Positions 16,586-25,602 are shown, counted from the first letter of the stretch. The stretch is 64,000 nt of DNA from Hyphomicrobiales bacterium (GCA_900470095.1 UBZM01000036.1:124001-188000), one strand, 5' to 3'. Notes: generated by a model not told the origin, from the letters alone. Numbers and translations: made by a program.

Positions 16586-17371
16586 ATGAGCCATACTCCC
16601 ATGAGCCACACGGCGACCGAGATGATGAGCATCGCGGCTGCCCGCCTGCTGACCGATGACGATGTCTGCTTCGTCGGCATCGGCGCCCCCTCGGCTGCCT
16701 GCAACCTGGCGCGCCTGACCCATGCCCCGAAGATCACGCTGATCTACGAATCCGGTACGCTCTCGACCCGCCCCTCCGTGCTGCCGCTCTCGATCGGCGA
16801 CGGCGAACTCTGTGATACCGCGCTGACCACGGTCGGCGTGCCCGAGATGTTCCGCTACTGGCTGCAGGGCGGCCGGATCACCATTGGTTTCCTGGGCGGC
16901 GCGCAGATCGATCGCTTTGCCAATCTGAACACCACAGTCGTCGGGGACTATGCCGCGCCGAAGGTAAGGCTTCCTGGCGGCGGCGGTGCGCCGGAGATCG
17001 CCGGCAATTGTCGCGAGATCTTCATCACCATGGCCATGGGCTCGCGCGCCTTCGTCGAGACCCTGCCCTTCATCACCTCCTTCGGCCACGGCAAGGGCAA
17101 GGGCGATAGGGAACGGCTCGGTCTCAAGACCAGGGGGCCGACCAAGGTGATCACCGATCTTTGCGTGATGGAGCCCGATGCCGAGACCGCCGAGCTGACA
17201 GTGACCGCGCTGCATCCCGGCGTGACGCGTGATCAGGTTCAGGCCGGTTGCGGCTGGACCTTGCGTTTCGCTGGCGAACTCGTCGAAACTTCGGCGCCGA
17301 CCGCGCAGGAGATCGAGATCCTGCGCGATCTGCACGCCCGAACCAAGCGAGCGCATGGAGTAGCGGCATGA
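16586..17371 (+). CDS. pcaJ: 3-oxoadipate CoA-transferase subunit B
   Basis: A 261-residue beta subunit pairing with the PcaI-like protein. Segments include CFVGIGAPSAACNLARLTHAP, the class I CoA-transferase IYESGTL (Glu of the ESG-type catalytic motif) and LGGAQIDRFANLNTTVVGDY. The start is set at ATG 16586, which has GAGGATC 8-14 bases upstream; a GTG at 16571 overlapping the pcaI stop is possible. The stop overlaps pcaH by 4 bases, indicating translational coupling of ring cleavage and CoA transfer genes. Confidence 0.88.
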   Translation: MSHTPMSHTATEMMSIAAARLLTDDDVCFVGIGAPSAACNLARLTHAPKITLIYESGTLSTRPSVLPLSIGDGELCDTALTTVGVPEMFRYWLQGGRITIGFLGGAQIDRFANLNTTVVGDYAAPKVRLPGGGGAPEIAGNCREIFITMAMGSRAFVETLPFITSFGHGKGKGDRERLGLKTRGPTKVITDLCVMEPDAETAELTVTALHPGVTRDQVQAGCGWTLRFAGELVETSAPTAQEIEILRDLHARTKRAHGVAA

Positions 17372-18078
17372 GCCTGATCTATCCACACGATGGCCTGAAG
17401 GCCCATCCGCTCAACGCGTCGCCGGCCTATACGAGCACGTTGAAGCGCGCGCCTTCGCAGCCGTTGATCCTGCTGCCGCATACGCTGTCGGAGATCAGCG
17501 GTCCGGCCTTCGGTCATCGCGCCGTGCAAGCCGGCGATTCAGACCTGACCCTCCAGCATGGGGGCGAACCGCTCGGCGAGCGGATCATCGTGACGGGCCG
17601 GGTGCTTGACGAGGATGGCAGGCCGGTGCCGCATACCCTGGTCGAGATCTGGCAAGCGAATGCGGCCGGGCGCTACGTCCATCTGCGCGACCAGCATCCC
17701 GCGCCGCTCGACCCGAACTTCACGGGGGCCGGCCGCGCCATGACCGATGCGGAGGGGCGCTATCGCTTCGTCACGATCAAGCCCGGCGCCTATCCCTGGC
17801 GCAACCATCACAACGCCTGGCGCCCGGCCCATATCCATTTCTCGCTGTTCGGGTCGAGCTTCCTCTCGCGCGTGATTACCCAGATGTATTTCCCGGGCGA
17901 TCCGCTCTTCGCCTATGACCCGATCTTCCAGTCGATTCCGGATGCGAAAGCACGGGAGCGCCTGATCTCGCGCTTCGACATCGACACGACCGAACCGGAA
18001 TGGGCGCTCGGTTACCAGTTCGACATCGTCCTGCGCGGTCGCGACGCGACGCCGCTCGAGGAGCCGCATGATGACTGA
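17368..18078 (+). CDS. pcaH: Protocatechuate 3,4-dioxygenase beta subunit
   Basis: A 236-residue catalytic subunit of the intradiol ring-cleaving, non-haem Fe(III) enzyme converting protocatechuate to 3-carboxy-cis,cis-muconate. By alignment with known PcaH, the iron ligands are Y103 (GRYVH), Y142 (GAYPW), H155 and H157 (AHIHFS), with the catalytic Arg at 152. All are intact. The start is fixed by the ATGA overlap with pcaJ. It overlaps pcaG by 11 bases, as expected for subunits made in equal amounts. Confidence 0.96.
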   Translation: MSLIYPHDGLKAHPLNASPAYTSTLKRAPSQPLILLPHTLSEISGPAFGHRAVQAGDSDLTLQHGGEPLGERIIVTGRVLDEDGRPVPHTLVEIWQANAAGRYVHLRDQHPAPLDPNFTGAGRAMTDAEGRYRFVTIKPGAYPWRNHHNAWRPAHIHFSLFGSSFLSRVITQMYFPGDPLFAYDPIFQSIPDAKARERLISRFDIDTTEPEWALGYQFDIVLRGRDATPLEEPHDD

Positions 18079-18649
18079 GCACAAGGCCGCCCTTGGCCTC
18101 ACCCCCTCGCAGACGGTCGGCCCCTTCTACGCCTATGCTCTGACGCCCCGCGCCTATGGCGGTTCAGAGCTGGCCAATGAGCGGATTGCAACTGATGGCG
18201 TCCCGGGCGAACGCATCACCATTCGCGGCCATGTCCTCGATGGCGATGGCGAGCCGGTGCCGGACGCCATGATCGAGGTCTGGCAGGCCGACGCGGATGG
18301 ACGCCACAACGCCGGGGGCAATGCCGGCTTCACAGGCTTCGGCCGGGCGGAAACCTCGCCGGAGGGCTTTTTCCACTTCGAGACGGTGCGGCCAGGCGCC
18401 GTGGAGGGGCCGGACGGCACGAAGCAGGCGCCCCATCTCGCTGTCTCGGTCTTCGCGCGCGGGCTCCTGCTCCGGCTGGTGACCCGCATCTATTTCTCGG
18501 ACGACCCTGCCAATGCGTCCGATGCCGTGCTCGCCCTGGTCCCGCATGAGCGGCGTGAAACGCTGATTGCGCAGCGTGGCCCGGACGGCGTCTTCCATTT
18601 CGACATCCGGCTGCAGGGCGAGGGCGAGACGGTCTTCTTCGACGTCTGA
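18068..18649 (+). CDS. pcaG: Protocatechuate 3,4-dioxygenase alpha subunit
   Basis: A 193-residue structural partner of PcaH, sharing its fold but without the full iron-ligand set. The N-terminus LTPSQTVGPFYAYALTP and the segment RGHVLDGDGEPVPDAMIEVWQADADGRH are typical of alpha subunits. The start is ATG 18068 or 18071, both overlapping the pcaH end. The operon ends here as far as catabolic genes go: pcaB, pcaC, pcaD and pcaF are not in the window. Confidence 0.95.
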   Translation: MMTEHKAALGLTPSQTVGPFYAYALTPRAYGGSELANERIATDGVPGERITIRGHVLDGDGEPVPDAMIEVWQADADGRHNAGGNAGFTGFGRAETSPEGFFHFETVRPGAVEGPDGTKQAPHLAVSVFARGLLLRLVTRIYFSDDPANASDAVLALVPHERRETLIAQRGPDGVFHFDIRLQGEGETVFFDV

Positions 18650-18671
18650 GCCCGCGCGGCACGCGCGGGCT
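18649..18671 (+). terminator. GC-rich hairpin after pcaG
   Basis: A perfect 10-bp stem (AGCCCGCGCG/CGCGCGGGCT) with a 3-base loop begins at the last base of the pcaG stop codon. No T-run follows, so it may attenuate rather than fully end transcription before the kinase genes. Confidence 0.5.
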
Positions 18672-18776
18672 TGACCCCGGCTTGCGGGCCAAGGAGATAG
18701 TCGGACCAGCGCTTTGCTTCGCCCGCGCCTGATGCGGCAAGGCAGAGCCACGACTGACGCCGTGCCGGAGCCCGCC

Positions 18777-19673
18777 ATGCCGAAACCCTTGATCGCGCTC
18801 GACTGGGGCACCACCCGTGCCCGCGCCTTCCTCATCGGCGAGGATGGCAGCGTGATGGATCGGCGGATTGCGGATCAGGGCATCCAATCGGTGCCGCCCG
18901 GTGGTTTCCCGGCTGCTTTCGAGGGGATCGCCGGTGATTTCCGCCGCAAGCGGCCGGATGCCGCGATCGTGCTCGCCGGGATGGTCGGCAGCCGCAATGG
19001 CTGGGTCGAGGCGCATTACGTTGCGTGCCCCGCCTCAATCGAAGCGCTGGCAGATGCCGGCATCGCGGTGACGCTGGAGGACGGAACGCGCGCAACCGTG
19101 CTGCCCGGGCTCTCCTGGGACGATGGCGTCTTCGATGTCATGCGTGGCGAGGAAACGCTGATCGTCGGACTCGGTCTCACCGATGGCATCGCCTGCCTGC
19201 CCGGAACCCATTCGAAATGGGCTGAAATGCGGGCCGGCCGGATCACGCGTTTTGCCAGCTTCATGACCGGCGAGATCTACGGCCTGCTGCGTCAGCATTC
19301 GATTCTGGCGCGCCTTGCCGAAGAGCCGTCGGGGGACGACGCAAGCACCGGTGCCGCGCGCGGCTTCGCTGCAGCAGTGCGGCCTGCCGGGCTGCTCAAC
19401 GCAGCCTTTGCAGCGCGTACCGAGGTGCTTGCGGGACGAATGGGTGGCGGCGCGGTCGGGCCCTATCTCTCGGCGCTGCTGGTCGGCCAGGAGATTGCCG
19501 GCGTGCAGGCGTTGTTCGGACGCCCCGCCACGGTCCATCTCGTGGCCGATGGAGCGCTGGCGGCGAGTTATGCAGCGGCGTTCGAGACGGCGGGCCTGCC
19601 CTTCCAGATCACGACACCGGAAGACGCGTTTGTCGCGGGTGTGAAGCGTCTGGCTGCGAGGCTGGTGGCGTGA
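18777..19673 (+). CDS. dgoK: 2-dehydro-3-deoxygalactonokinase
   Basis: A 298-residue kinase of the DgoK family (acetate/sugar kinase-like fold), phosphorylating 2-keto-3-deoxygalactonate in the De Ley-Doudoroff pathway. Recognised by the N-terminal phosphate loop LIALDWGTTRARAFLI, then LAGMVGSRNGWVEA, ACLPGTHSKWAEM and FMTGEIYGLL. The start is ATG 18777 with CCGGAG upstream; a longer frame exists but lacks support. The usual partner aldolase DgoA is missing; a ribokinase gene overlaps the stop instead. Confidence 0.92.
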   Translation: MPKPLIALDWGTTRARAFLIGEDGSVMDRRIADQGIQSVPPGGFPAAFEGIAGDFRRKRPDAAIVLAGMVGSRNGWVEAHYVACPASIEALADAGIAVTLEDGTRATVLPGLSWDDGVFDVMRGEETLIVGLGLTDGIACLPGTHSKWAEMRAGRITRFASFMTGEIYGLLRQHSILARLAEEPSGDDASTGAARGFAAAVRPAGLLNAAFAARTEVLAGRMGGGAVGPYLSALLVGQEIAGVQALFGRPATVHLVADGALAASYAAAFETAGLPFQITTPEDAFVAGVKRLAARLVA

Positions 19674-20578
19674 TCACCGTCTTCGGGTCGCTGAATGTCG
19701 ATCTGGTCACGCCCGTCGAGCGCCTGCCGGGGGCCGGCGAGACGGTGATCGGCCCTGGCTATGCGCTGCATCCCGGCGGCAAGGGGGCCAACCAGGCGCT
19801 TGCCGCACGCAGGGCAGGCGCCGAAGTCGTGCTCGCCGGCGCTGTCGGGCGTGATGCCTTTGCCGAGATCGCCCTGACCCTGCTGGCCGCCGACGGTGTC
19901 GATCTCACGCTGGTCGAGCGGGTCGAGGCGCCAACAGGTGCCGCCTTCATCGCCGTCGATGCAGCCGGCTCCAATCAGATTGTGGTGGCGGCCGGCGCGA
20001 ATGCCCATGCCAGGGCCGGTGGCTTGCGCGAGCTGCCGCTTGGCCAGCGCAACATCCTGCTCTTGCAGCGCGAGGTTCCGGAGACGGAGTGCATCGCGGC
20101 GGCCCGGCTGGCAAAGCAGGCCGGCGGGCGCGTCATCCTGAATCTCGCACCAGCCGGCTCGCCTGCTCCCGCATTGCTCGATTGCCTGGACATGCTGATC
20201 GTCAACGAGCACGAGGCGCTGGTGCTTGCCAGCGCCTGGGGCTGGGCCGAACGCGAGCCCGACGCCTTTGCGCAGCGCGTCGATGCCGAGCGCGGCATTG
20301 CCTGTGTCGTCACGCTCGGCGGCGAGGGCGTCGTCGGCTGGCATGGCGGCGTTCGCCGCCGCCTCGAAGCGCCGAAGGTCGAGGTCGTCGACACGGTAGC
20401 GGCCGGCGACAGCTTCGTCGGGGCTTTCGCGGCGGCGCTTGATGCCGGCTATGGCTTTTCAGGCGCGCTTCAGCGCGGGCTCGCGGCGGGCTCGCTCGCC
20501 TGCACAGTGCCGGGCGCTCAGCCGAGCGTGCCACGCCAGGCGGAGATCGAGGCACTGGCTGACGCCGGCTTCCTCTGA
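19670..20578 (+). CDS. rbsK: Ribokinase (PfkB family)
   Basis: A 302-residue PfkB-family sugar kinase. It has the N-terminal signature HPGGKGANQALAARRAGAEV and the C-terminal DTVAAGDSFVGAFAAAL, whose Asp is the catalytic base and GAGD-like loop the anion hole. The length and motif set fit ribokinase, but other pentose or nucleoside kinases are possible. The GTG start overlaps the dgoK stop (GTGA), so the two are translationally coupled. No ribose transporter is nearby. Confidence 0.88.
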   Translation: MITVFGSLNVDLVTPVERLPGAGETVIGPGYALHPGGKGANQALAARRAGAEVVLAGAVGRDAFAEIALTLLAADGVDLTLVERVEAPTGAAFIAVDAAGSNQIVVAAGANAHARAGGLRELPLGQRNILLLQREVPETECIAAARLAKQAGGRVILNLAPAGSPAPALLDCLDMLIVNEHEALVLASAWGWAEREPDAFAQRVDAERGIACVVTLGGEGVVGWHGGVRRRLEAPKVEVVDTVAAGDSFVGAFAAALDAGYGFSGALQRGLAAGSLACTVPGAQPSVPRQAEIEALADAGFL

Positions 20579-20723
20579 GATGCCTTCAATGCGGATGACG
20601 TTAAGTCTGTTTGGATTCATCAGGCTCAGGCTCGGCCGAACCCGCCAATCCTCCCGTTCCTATTCATTCTTCCGCAGTGTCCTGGGAGCAGCATCCCCGG
20701 AACCTGATGGAGACTGAAAGCAG

Positions 20724-21275
20724 ATGGCGCAACGGCCCATCATCTGGGCGCTCGGAGTAGCCTTTACCGTCGGTTACGGCGCGATGTCATATGGCACGCG
20801 TCTGGCAGGCTATGTCGAGGATGATGACACGCCCCGCGCGGCGGCTGTCGCGACCGGCGCGCGACAGCCCGCGTCGCCGTCTCCAGTCGCCCGATCGAGC
20901 GAGCCTCCGATGGTCACCGTGGCGGCCGATTCTCGCGGTCACTACATGGTCCATCCGACCATCGACAATTACCGTGTCAGGATGCTGGTCGATACCGGTG
21001 CGAGTTTCATTGCGTTGACGGAGAGCGATGCCCTGGGGCTCGGCATCCGCCCGGCATCGTCCGACTACAAGATCACGCTGCGCACAGCCAATGGCGTCGT
21101 ACGGGGCGCCCGGGTGAATCTGCGCGAGGTCAGGCTCGGCGGGATCATCGTGCGCAATGTCGAGGCCATGGTACTGCCCGCAGGGGCGCTGTCCGTCAGC
21201 CTGCTTGGAACCTCCTTCCTGAGCAAGCTCAAGGGCTACGAGGTCCAGACCGGTCGCATGATCCTACGCGGCTAG
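20724..21275 (+). CDS. Membrane-anchored retropepsin-like aspartic protease (TIGR02281 type)
   Basis: A 183-residue protein with an N-terminal transmembrane anchor (about residues 5-22) and a Pro/Ala/Ser-rich linker. The aspartic protease domain is of clan AA, with the catalytic VDTGAS at 89-94 (Asp90) and a second conserved segment SLLGTSFLSKL. One catalytic Asp per chain implies a homodimer, like retroviral proteases. Alphaproteobacterial homologues are annotated as TIGR02281; their substrates are unknown. The domain is probably periplasmic. Confidence 0.88.
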   Translation: MAQRPIIWALGVAFTVGYGAMSYGTRLAGYVEDDDTPRAAAVATGARQPASPSPVARSSEPPMVTVAADSRGHYMVHPTIDNYRVRMLVDTGASFIALTESDALGLGIRPASSDYKITLRTANGVVRGARVNLREVRLGGIIVRNVEAMVLPAGALSVSLLGTSFLSKLKGYEVQTGRMILRG

Positions 21276-21408
21276 GCGGTCTCCGGCGTTTCCTAATCGG
21301 CCGCGAGCCGCTATGCCAAGGGCCCGTCAAGACGGCGTCGCCGCCGTGTCACGGTCAGGCTGCATTCATGTGGCTTGATGCTTCGTTCGCCCTGCATATT
21401 CCCTTGCA

Positions 21409-22920
21409 ATGGATGCCTTGATGTTCCCGAAGCCCCTGCCTGAGTTGTTCCCGAATACCTTCGAGTATGAATCCCTGCCGATGGTGAAGCCGACGGGGTT
21501 CCGCGAATACGATGCGCGCTGGTTCTTCGGCAAGGAGCTGAACCTGATGGGCGTGCAGGCCGTCGGGATGGGCCTCGGCACGTTGATCAAGCGCATGGGC
21601 ATCAAGCCCGAGATCGTCACCGGTCATGATTTCCGGGGCTACTCGTCGTCGATCAAGATGGCGCTGGTCACTGGCCTGATGGCGGCGGGCTGCAAGGTCC
21701 ATGATATCGGCCTTGCCATGTCGCCCATGGCCTATTTCGCTCAGTTCGCGCTCGACGTCCCCTGCGTCGCGATGGTCACGGCCTCGCATAACGACAATGG
21801 CTGGACCGGCGTGAAGATGGGCGCGCAGCGCCCCGTCACCTTCGGCCCCGACGAGATGGGCCAGCTGCGCGACATCGTGCTTGCCGCCGATTTCGAGCTG
21901 TCGGGCGGCGGTTCCTATGTCTTCGTTCCCGATTTCCCGGCCATCTATATCAAGGACCTGACCAATCGGCCGAAGATCATGCGCAAGCTCAAGGTCATCG
22001 CGGCTTGCGGCAACGGCACGGCCGGCGCCTTCGCCCCGCAGATCCTGGAAGCGATCGGCTGCGAGGTCATCCCGATGGATGCCGAGCTCGACCACTCCTT
22101 CCCGCGTTACAATCCCAATCCCGAAGACATGAAGATGCTGCATGCCATGGCGGATGCCGTGAAGCAGCACGGCGCTGACGTTGCGCTCGGCTTCGATGGC
22201 GACGGCGACCGCTGCGGCGTGGTCGACAATCACGGCGAGGAGATCTTCGCCGACAAGATCGGCGTGATGCTGGCGCGCGACCTCGGCAGGCTGCATCCCG
22301 GCGCGCAGTTCGTCGTCGATGTGAAATCGACCGGGCTCTTCATCACCGACCCCGAGTTGCAGAGGCTCGGCGTGAAGACGGATTACTGGAAGACCGGCCA
22401 TTCCTACATCAAGCGCCGCGTCCGCGATCTCAACGCGCTGGCGGGGTTCGAGAAGTCGGGCCATTTCTTCTTCAACGCGCCGGTCGGGCGTGGCTATGAC
22501 GATGGTGTCGTCACGGCGCTGGCGGTTATCGACATGCTCGACCGCAACCCGGATAAGTCGATGGCGGAACTCTATGCCGCCGTTCCCAAGACCTGGGGCA
22601 CGCCGACCATGGCGGCCAAATGCGCCGACGAGATCAAGTACGAGGTCAGCGATCGCGTGACGAAGCGCATCGAGGCCATGCAGGCCAAGGGCGAAACCAT
22701 CGCCGGCCAGAAGATCCGAGACGTGATCACCGTCAACGGCGTCCGCGTCGTCAACGAGGATGGCACCTGGGGACTGGTCCGCGCCTCCTCCAACAAGCCG
22801 GAGCTTGTCGTCGTCTGCGAAAGCCCGGTCTCGGACGCGCGCATGCGCGAGATGTTTGCCGCCATCGACGGCGTGCTGCGCGAGAACCCGGAAGTGGGTG
22901 CCTATAATCAGACGATCTGA
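21409..22920 (+). CDS. Phosphomannomutase/phosphoglucomutase
   Basis: A 503-residue alpha-D-phosphohexomutase, AlgC-like, supplying Man-1-P or Glc-1-P for polysaccharides. The active-site phosphoserine is S126 in TASHNDNGWTG. The Mg loop GFDGDGDRCGVVD and the sugar-binding GFEKSGHFFF and C-terminal phosphate-binding RASSNKPELVV are all present. The N-terminal 20-30 residues are longer than in AlgC. The start is ATG 21409 or 21421; neither has an obvious ribosome binding site. Confidence 0.93.
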   Translation: MDALMFPKPLPELFPNTFEYESLPMVKPTGFREYDARWFFGKELNLMGVQAVGMGLGTLIKRMGIKPEIVTGHDFRGYSSSIKMALVTGLMAAGCKVHDIGLAMSPMAYFAQFALDVPCVAMVTASHNDNGWTGVKMGAQRPVTFGPDEMGQLRDIVLAADFELSGGGSYVFVPDFPAIYIKDLTNRPKIMRKLKVIAACGNGTAGAFAPQILEAIGCEVIPMDAELDHSFPRYNPNPEDMKMLHAMADAVKQHGADVALGFDGDGDRCGVVDNHGEEIFADKIGVMLARDLGRLHPGAQFVVDVKSTGLFITDPELQRLGVKTDYWKTGHSYIKRRVRDLNALAGFEKSGHFFFNAPVGRGYDDGVVTALAVIDMLDRNPDKSMAELYAAVPKTWGTPTMAAKCADEIKYEVSDRVTKRIEAMQAKGETIAGQKIRDVITVNGVRVVNEDGTWGLVRASSNKPELVVVCESPVSDARMREMFAAIDGVLRENPEVGAYNQTI

Positions 22921-23016
22921 GGCTGGCGAACCTGGCAGGGCGTGTCCCGGGGCGAGCGATCTCGCATCGGGGCACCTCTCGCAGCCGGAGTCCTGGCCGC
23001 GAGGCGCCGCGACAGC

Positions 23017-23670
23017 TCAGGGGCAGACAGTCGTCTTGGCGGCGCTGCCAGTCCCCTTGATTCGCGCCACCTGCTCGATGTTTAGCGTGCCTGTCTTCGC
23101 TGCCATGCGTGGGCGCATGTAGATCCTGTCGCCGCCCAGGGTGAGGGCGCTTTTGATCACCCGGTCGCCGAGCAAGGGCGTATAGCCGAAGCTGGCCTCG
23201 GCCATGATCACGGACGTTTTGGGAATGAGCAGCCCAGCCGGCAGTTTGATGTTTGTCGGTGGGGCGGATGTGTTTCTCTGTTCGCTCCAACAGACCTTTG
23301 CCACCCCCTTGTCGTCCACGACGACGCTGGCGATGGTCATCTTTAGCGTTGCTGGCATTGGTGGCAGCGTTGACGTCGTTGTTTGGGGCGCCAAGATCAT
23401 TTGCGCGATGAGGAAGATCATGTCGACTTCGCCATCGCTCATTGCGGCCGACTGTGAAGTGAGATCGACGAGGGCCCGGTTGACTTGGGTGATCCGGCGA
23501 TCGGCCATGGTGGCCCGCCCGACCTCGACGATGCCGTAATAGAACGCGAGCATCAGGGGCAGGATGAGCGCAAACTCGACGGCGGCCACGCCCTTTCTGT
23601 CCCCTTGAAGGTGACGCCTGAGGCGGCGAAGCGCGGCCCTGTTGCGGCGGAACGAGAAGAACTGCCTCAT
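23017..23670 (-). CDS. TadE/TadG-family pseudopilin
   Basis: A 217-residue protein with a type IV prepilin-like N-terminus: a basic stretch (RRLRRHLQGDRKG) and then VAAVEFALILPLMLAFYYGIVEVG, holding the Glu five residues after the putative Gly cleavage site. The remainder is an extracytoplasmic domain. TadE/F-type pseudopilins are processed by the CpaA/TadV peptidase and are needed for Flp pilus assembly. The start is ATG 23670 because the longer frame (to 23742) would overlap the upstream gene. It is the last gene of a minus-strand trio. Confidence 0.85.
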   Translation of the reverse strand: MRQFFSFRRNRAALRRLRRHLQGDRKGVAAVEFALILPLMLAFYYGIVEVGRATMADRRITQVNRALVDLTSQSAAMSDGEVDMIFLIAQMILAPQTTTSTLPPMPATLKMTIASVVVDDKGVAKVCWSEQRNTSAPPTNIKLPAGLLIPKTSVIMAEASFGYTPLLGDRVIKSALTLGGDRIYMRPRMAAKTGTLNIEQVARIKGTGSAAKTTVCP

Positions 23671-23677
23671 GTCGCTC

Positions 23678-24304
23678 TCAGGGTTCGGTTCGGAACGTAG
23701 CGACTGAAAATAGGGCGCGCTCGTCGCCATCGATATTGGCAAGGGAGACCGTCCAGCCCGTCAAGGAGTCCACCCAGCCCGTCAGGTAGAGCGAATAGCG
23801 CAAGGCCGCCCGCACCACGACAGTCTCGCCTCTTCCGGGCTGGTTGTAGCTGAAACCACTGGTGTTCAGCGTTCTCCCGTTGAGCGGGTTGCGGGTGGCA
23901 AGATCGGTTCGAGCCTGCGTTGGCGTTGCGTAGCCGCGCACGTCGACACGCAGCTTCTCGCAATCGACGAGCGCCGGAGCCTGCGCGCAGACCTCCCGCC
24001 TGAATGCCTCTGTCGATGTCTTGGCACCGTGCGGAAGGGGGTTGGAGGGGGTGCTGTAGATTGCGACCGATTCTCCCGTCAGGAGCGTCCGCGCCGCTTG
24101 CTTGACTGCGTCGTCAAGCACCTGGTTGGTCCACAGCACCAGAGCCGTTTCGATGGTCGTGGTCACGAGCACCAGGAACGGAACCGCGACGATGCCAAAC
24201 TCGATTGCGGTCGCGCCGCGTTGGTTCCTGAAAAAGCCCTTGGATCCTCGCCATGGGCCCCTGAGGAGGCGTCGCGCGACGCTTCTGGACGGAGATGTAA
24301 GCAT
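23678..24304 (-). CDS. TadE/TadG-family pseudopilin
   Basis: A 208-residue protein with NQRGATAIEFGIVAVPFLVLVTTTIETALVLW, the TadE-like prepilin signal with Gly-ATAIE cleavage site and hydrophobic helix. The C-terminal two-thirds is a beta-rich extracytoplasmic region (two Cys at about 78 and 87, possibly a disulfide). Its stop is 7 bases from the next TadE-like start, so the two are co-translated partners, probably minor pilus or assembly-platform components. Confidence 0.87.
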   Translation of the reverse strand: MLTSPSRSVARRLLRGPWRGSKGFFRNQRGATAIEFGIVAVPFLVLVTTTIETALVLWTNQVLDDAVKQAARTLLTGESVAIYSTPSNPLPHGAKTSTEAFRREVCAQAPALVDCEKLRVDVRGYATPTQARTDLATRNPLNGRTLNTSGFSYNQPGRGETVVVRAALRYSLYLTGWVDSLTGWTVSLANIDGDERALFSVATFRTEP

Positions 24305-24461
24305 GACCAGTCAAGCCAACCATTCGGATGCGGTCGCCACTAGCAAGGCTCCGCTCTGCAGTGGGGATATCCTAGCCGGAAAGCATTGCTGACTTGTTAG
24401 GCCCTTATTCGGCGAAGCCACACCCGCGTTAGCAGAACATTCACTCTGGTCGGGCCGAACC

Positions 24462-24962
24462 CTATTTGTCGCCGCCGCCGCTGGCCAAAGCATTGCGTCT
24501 GGTCGTCTGCCCGCCGACGTCTCCGAAATACTTGGTTGCGTCTCCGAGCTGCACCGTTGGTTGGCAGGTCGGCGTGCAGGAATAGCTTTCCCGCTCCATG
24601 CCGCGCTGGACCGTGAGAATCGAATCCGCGGCGGCGCTGACGCGCACGAGCGATTCTGCCAGCAGGCCGCCGCTGGCATCGAGCGCGATGAGATTGGTGA
24701 CGCCAAAGCTCTTGCCGGTCACCACCATCACCCCGTTCCTTTGCACGGAGACATCGGCGATCGCCGGATTGCCGACAATCACGGTCTGGGCCTTTTCCGG
24801 CAGTCTGACCAGCTTGGCGTGATCGACGATGACGGCGACTGTTTCGAGCCGGGCTGCTTCCGGCGCCGACCGCGCTGCGGGCGCGCTTCCCAGGATGATC
24901 GCGCCGGACGCGGCCATGGCTAGCGCTCCGCGGCGGAGGGCACAGCTGAGGACAGTCGACAT
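24462..24962 (-). CDS. Stand-alone pilus assembly protein N-terminal domain protein (CpaC N-terminus-like)
   Basis: A 166-residue exported protein with a signal peptide (about residues 1-32). It contains the domain also found at the N-terminus of the CpaC/RcpA secretins: LVRLPEKAQTVIVGNPAIADVSVQRNGVMVVTGKSFGVTNLIALDASG. The full secretin at 28534-30000 has the matching VELPRDAKEVFVANPKVANAVV segment. No secretin domain follows here; the C-terminal part carries two Cys (SCTPTC) and a disordered tail. It may dock to the secretin or pilus complex, which is inference. It heads the minus-strand TadE/G genes, 157 bases before the next start. Confidence 0.85.
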   Translation of the reverse strand: MSTVLSCALRRGALAMAASGAIILGSAPAARSAPEAARLETVAVIVDHAKLVRLPEKAQTVIVGNPAIADVSVQRNGVMVVTGKSFGVTNLIALDASGGLLAESLVRVSAAADSILTVQRGMERESYSCTPTCQPTVQLGDATKYFGDVGGQTTRRNALASGGGDK

Positions 24963-25375
24963 GGTGGCGCCCTAGGTTTCCGACATCTGGAATTAAGCCG
25001 AAAATGATGAATCGAATCCTAATGCCTCCTCACGAACATGTTCATTGAGCAGACAACTTCCAAATTGAGAGGGCGAGTATCACTTAAGGTCGCACTCTTC
25101 CCGGAGATAAGCATTGAGATAATGCCAAAATTCGATTGTGATGACGCGTATAGTCGTAATTAAGCTCAAATATTAACTGATATTCACTGTGGCGTTGGGT
25201 TGTGAATTCAATAAATATGCCGTTAACCATCCAGGAAGTGTGTGAGATCGTCGCCGAGTTCTTTGTTTCGTTTAACCGAAACGCAAGAGCTTCTGGGTAG
25301 TGTCCGTCTTGTCGCTGACCGAAGCCGCTCAGAGCGAAGGCAGCAGTCAAACCGTGGTGCAATAGGAGTTCCGTC
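24963..25375. other. AT-rich divergent intergenic region upstream of flp
   Basis: This 413-base gap separates the CpaC-N-like gene (minus) from flp (plus). It is clearly more AT-rich than its surroundings and contains several TTAA elements, including TTAACCAT at about 25211 and TTTAACC at about 25274, reminiscent of CtrA half-sites. It should hold the promoters of both units and perhaps a long flp leader. No ORF with credible coding character was seen. Confidence 0.6.
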
Positions 25376-25552
25376 ATGAAGAATCTGTTCGCTCGCTTTG
25401 CCAAGGACGAGTCCGGCGCGACCGCCATCGAATACGGCCTGATCGCCGGCCTGATCGCCGTCGTCATCATCGGCGCCGCCACGATTGTCGGCACGCAGCT
25501 CGGCCTGCTGTTCGGCCGGATCAGCACCGCGCTGATGAACGTCGCCACCTGA
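25376..25552 (+). CDS. flp: Flp-type pilin (Flp/PilA)
   Basis: A 58-residue major pilin of the Tad pilus. The short leader MKNLFARFAKDESG ends at Gly14, the predicted CpaA cleavage site, followed by ATAIEYGLIAGLIAVVII with the invariant Glu-Tyr (E19, Y20) that defines Flp pilins. The mature protein is about 44 residues, nearly all helix. ATAGGAG about 9 bases upstream of the ATG is a good ribosome binding site. It is followed by a strong terminator, which fits high-level expression apart from the rest of the locus. Confidence 0.97.
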   Translation: MKNLFARFAKDESGATAIEYGLIAGLIAVVIIGAATIVGTQLGLLFGRISTALMNVAT

Positions 25553-25576
25553 ACTACTGTCTGCCCTACACAACCA

Positions 25577-25602
25577 ACGCCCCGGCTGGTCCGGGGCGTT
25601 TT
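25577..25602 (+). terminator. Rho-independent terminator of flp
   Basis: A perfect 9-bp stem (ACGCCCCGG/CCGGGGCGT) with a 5-base loop runs into TTTT, 24 bases after the flp stop. It separates flp from cpaA. Confidence 0.88.
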
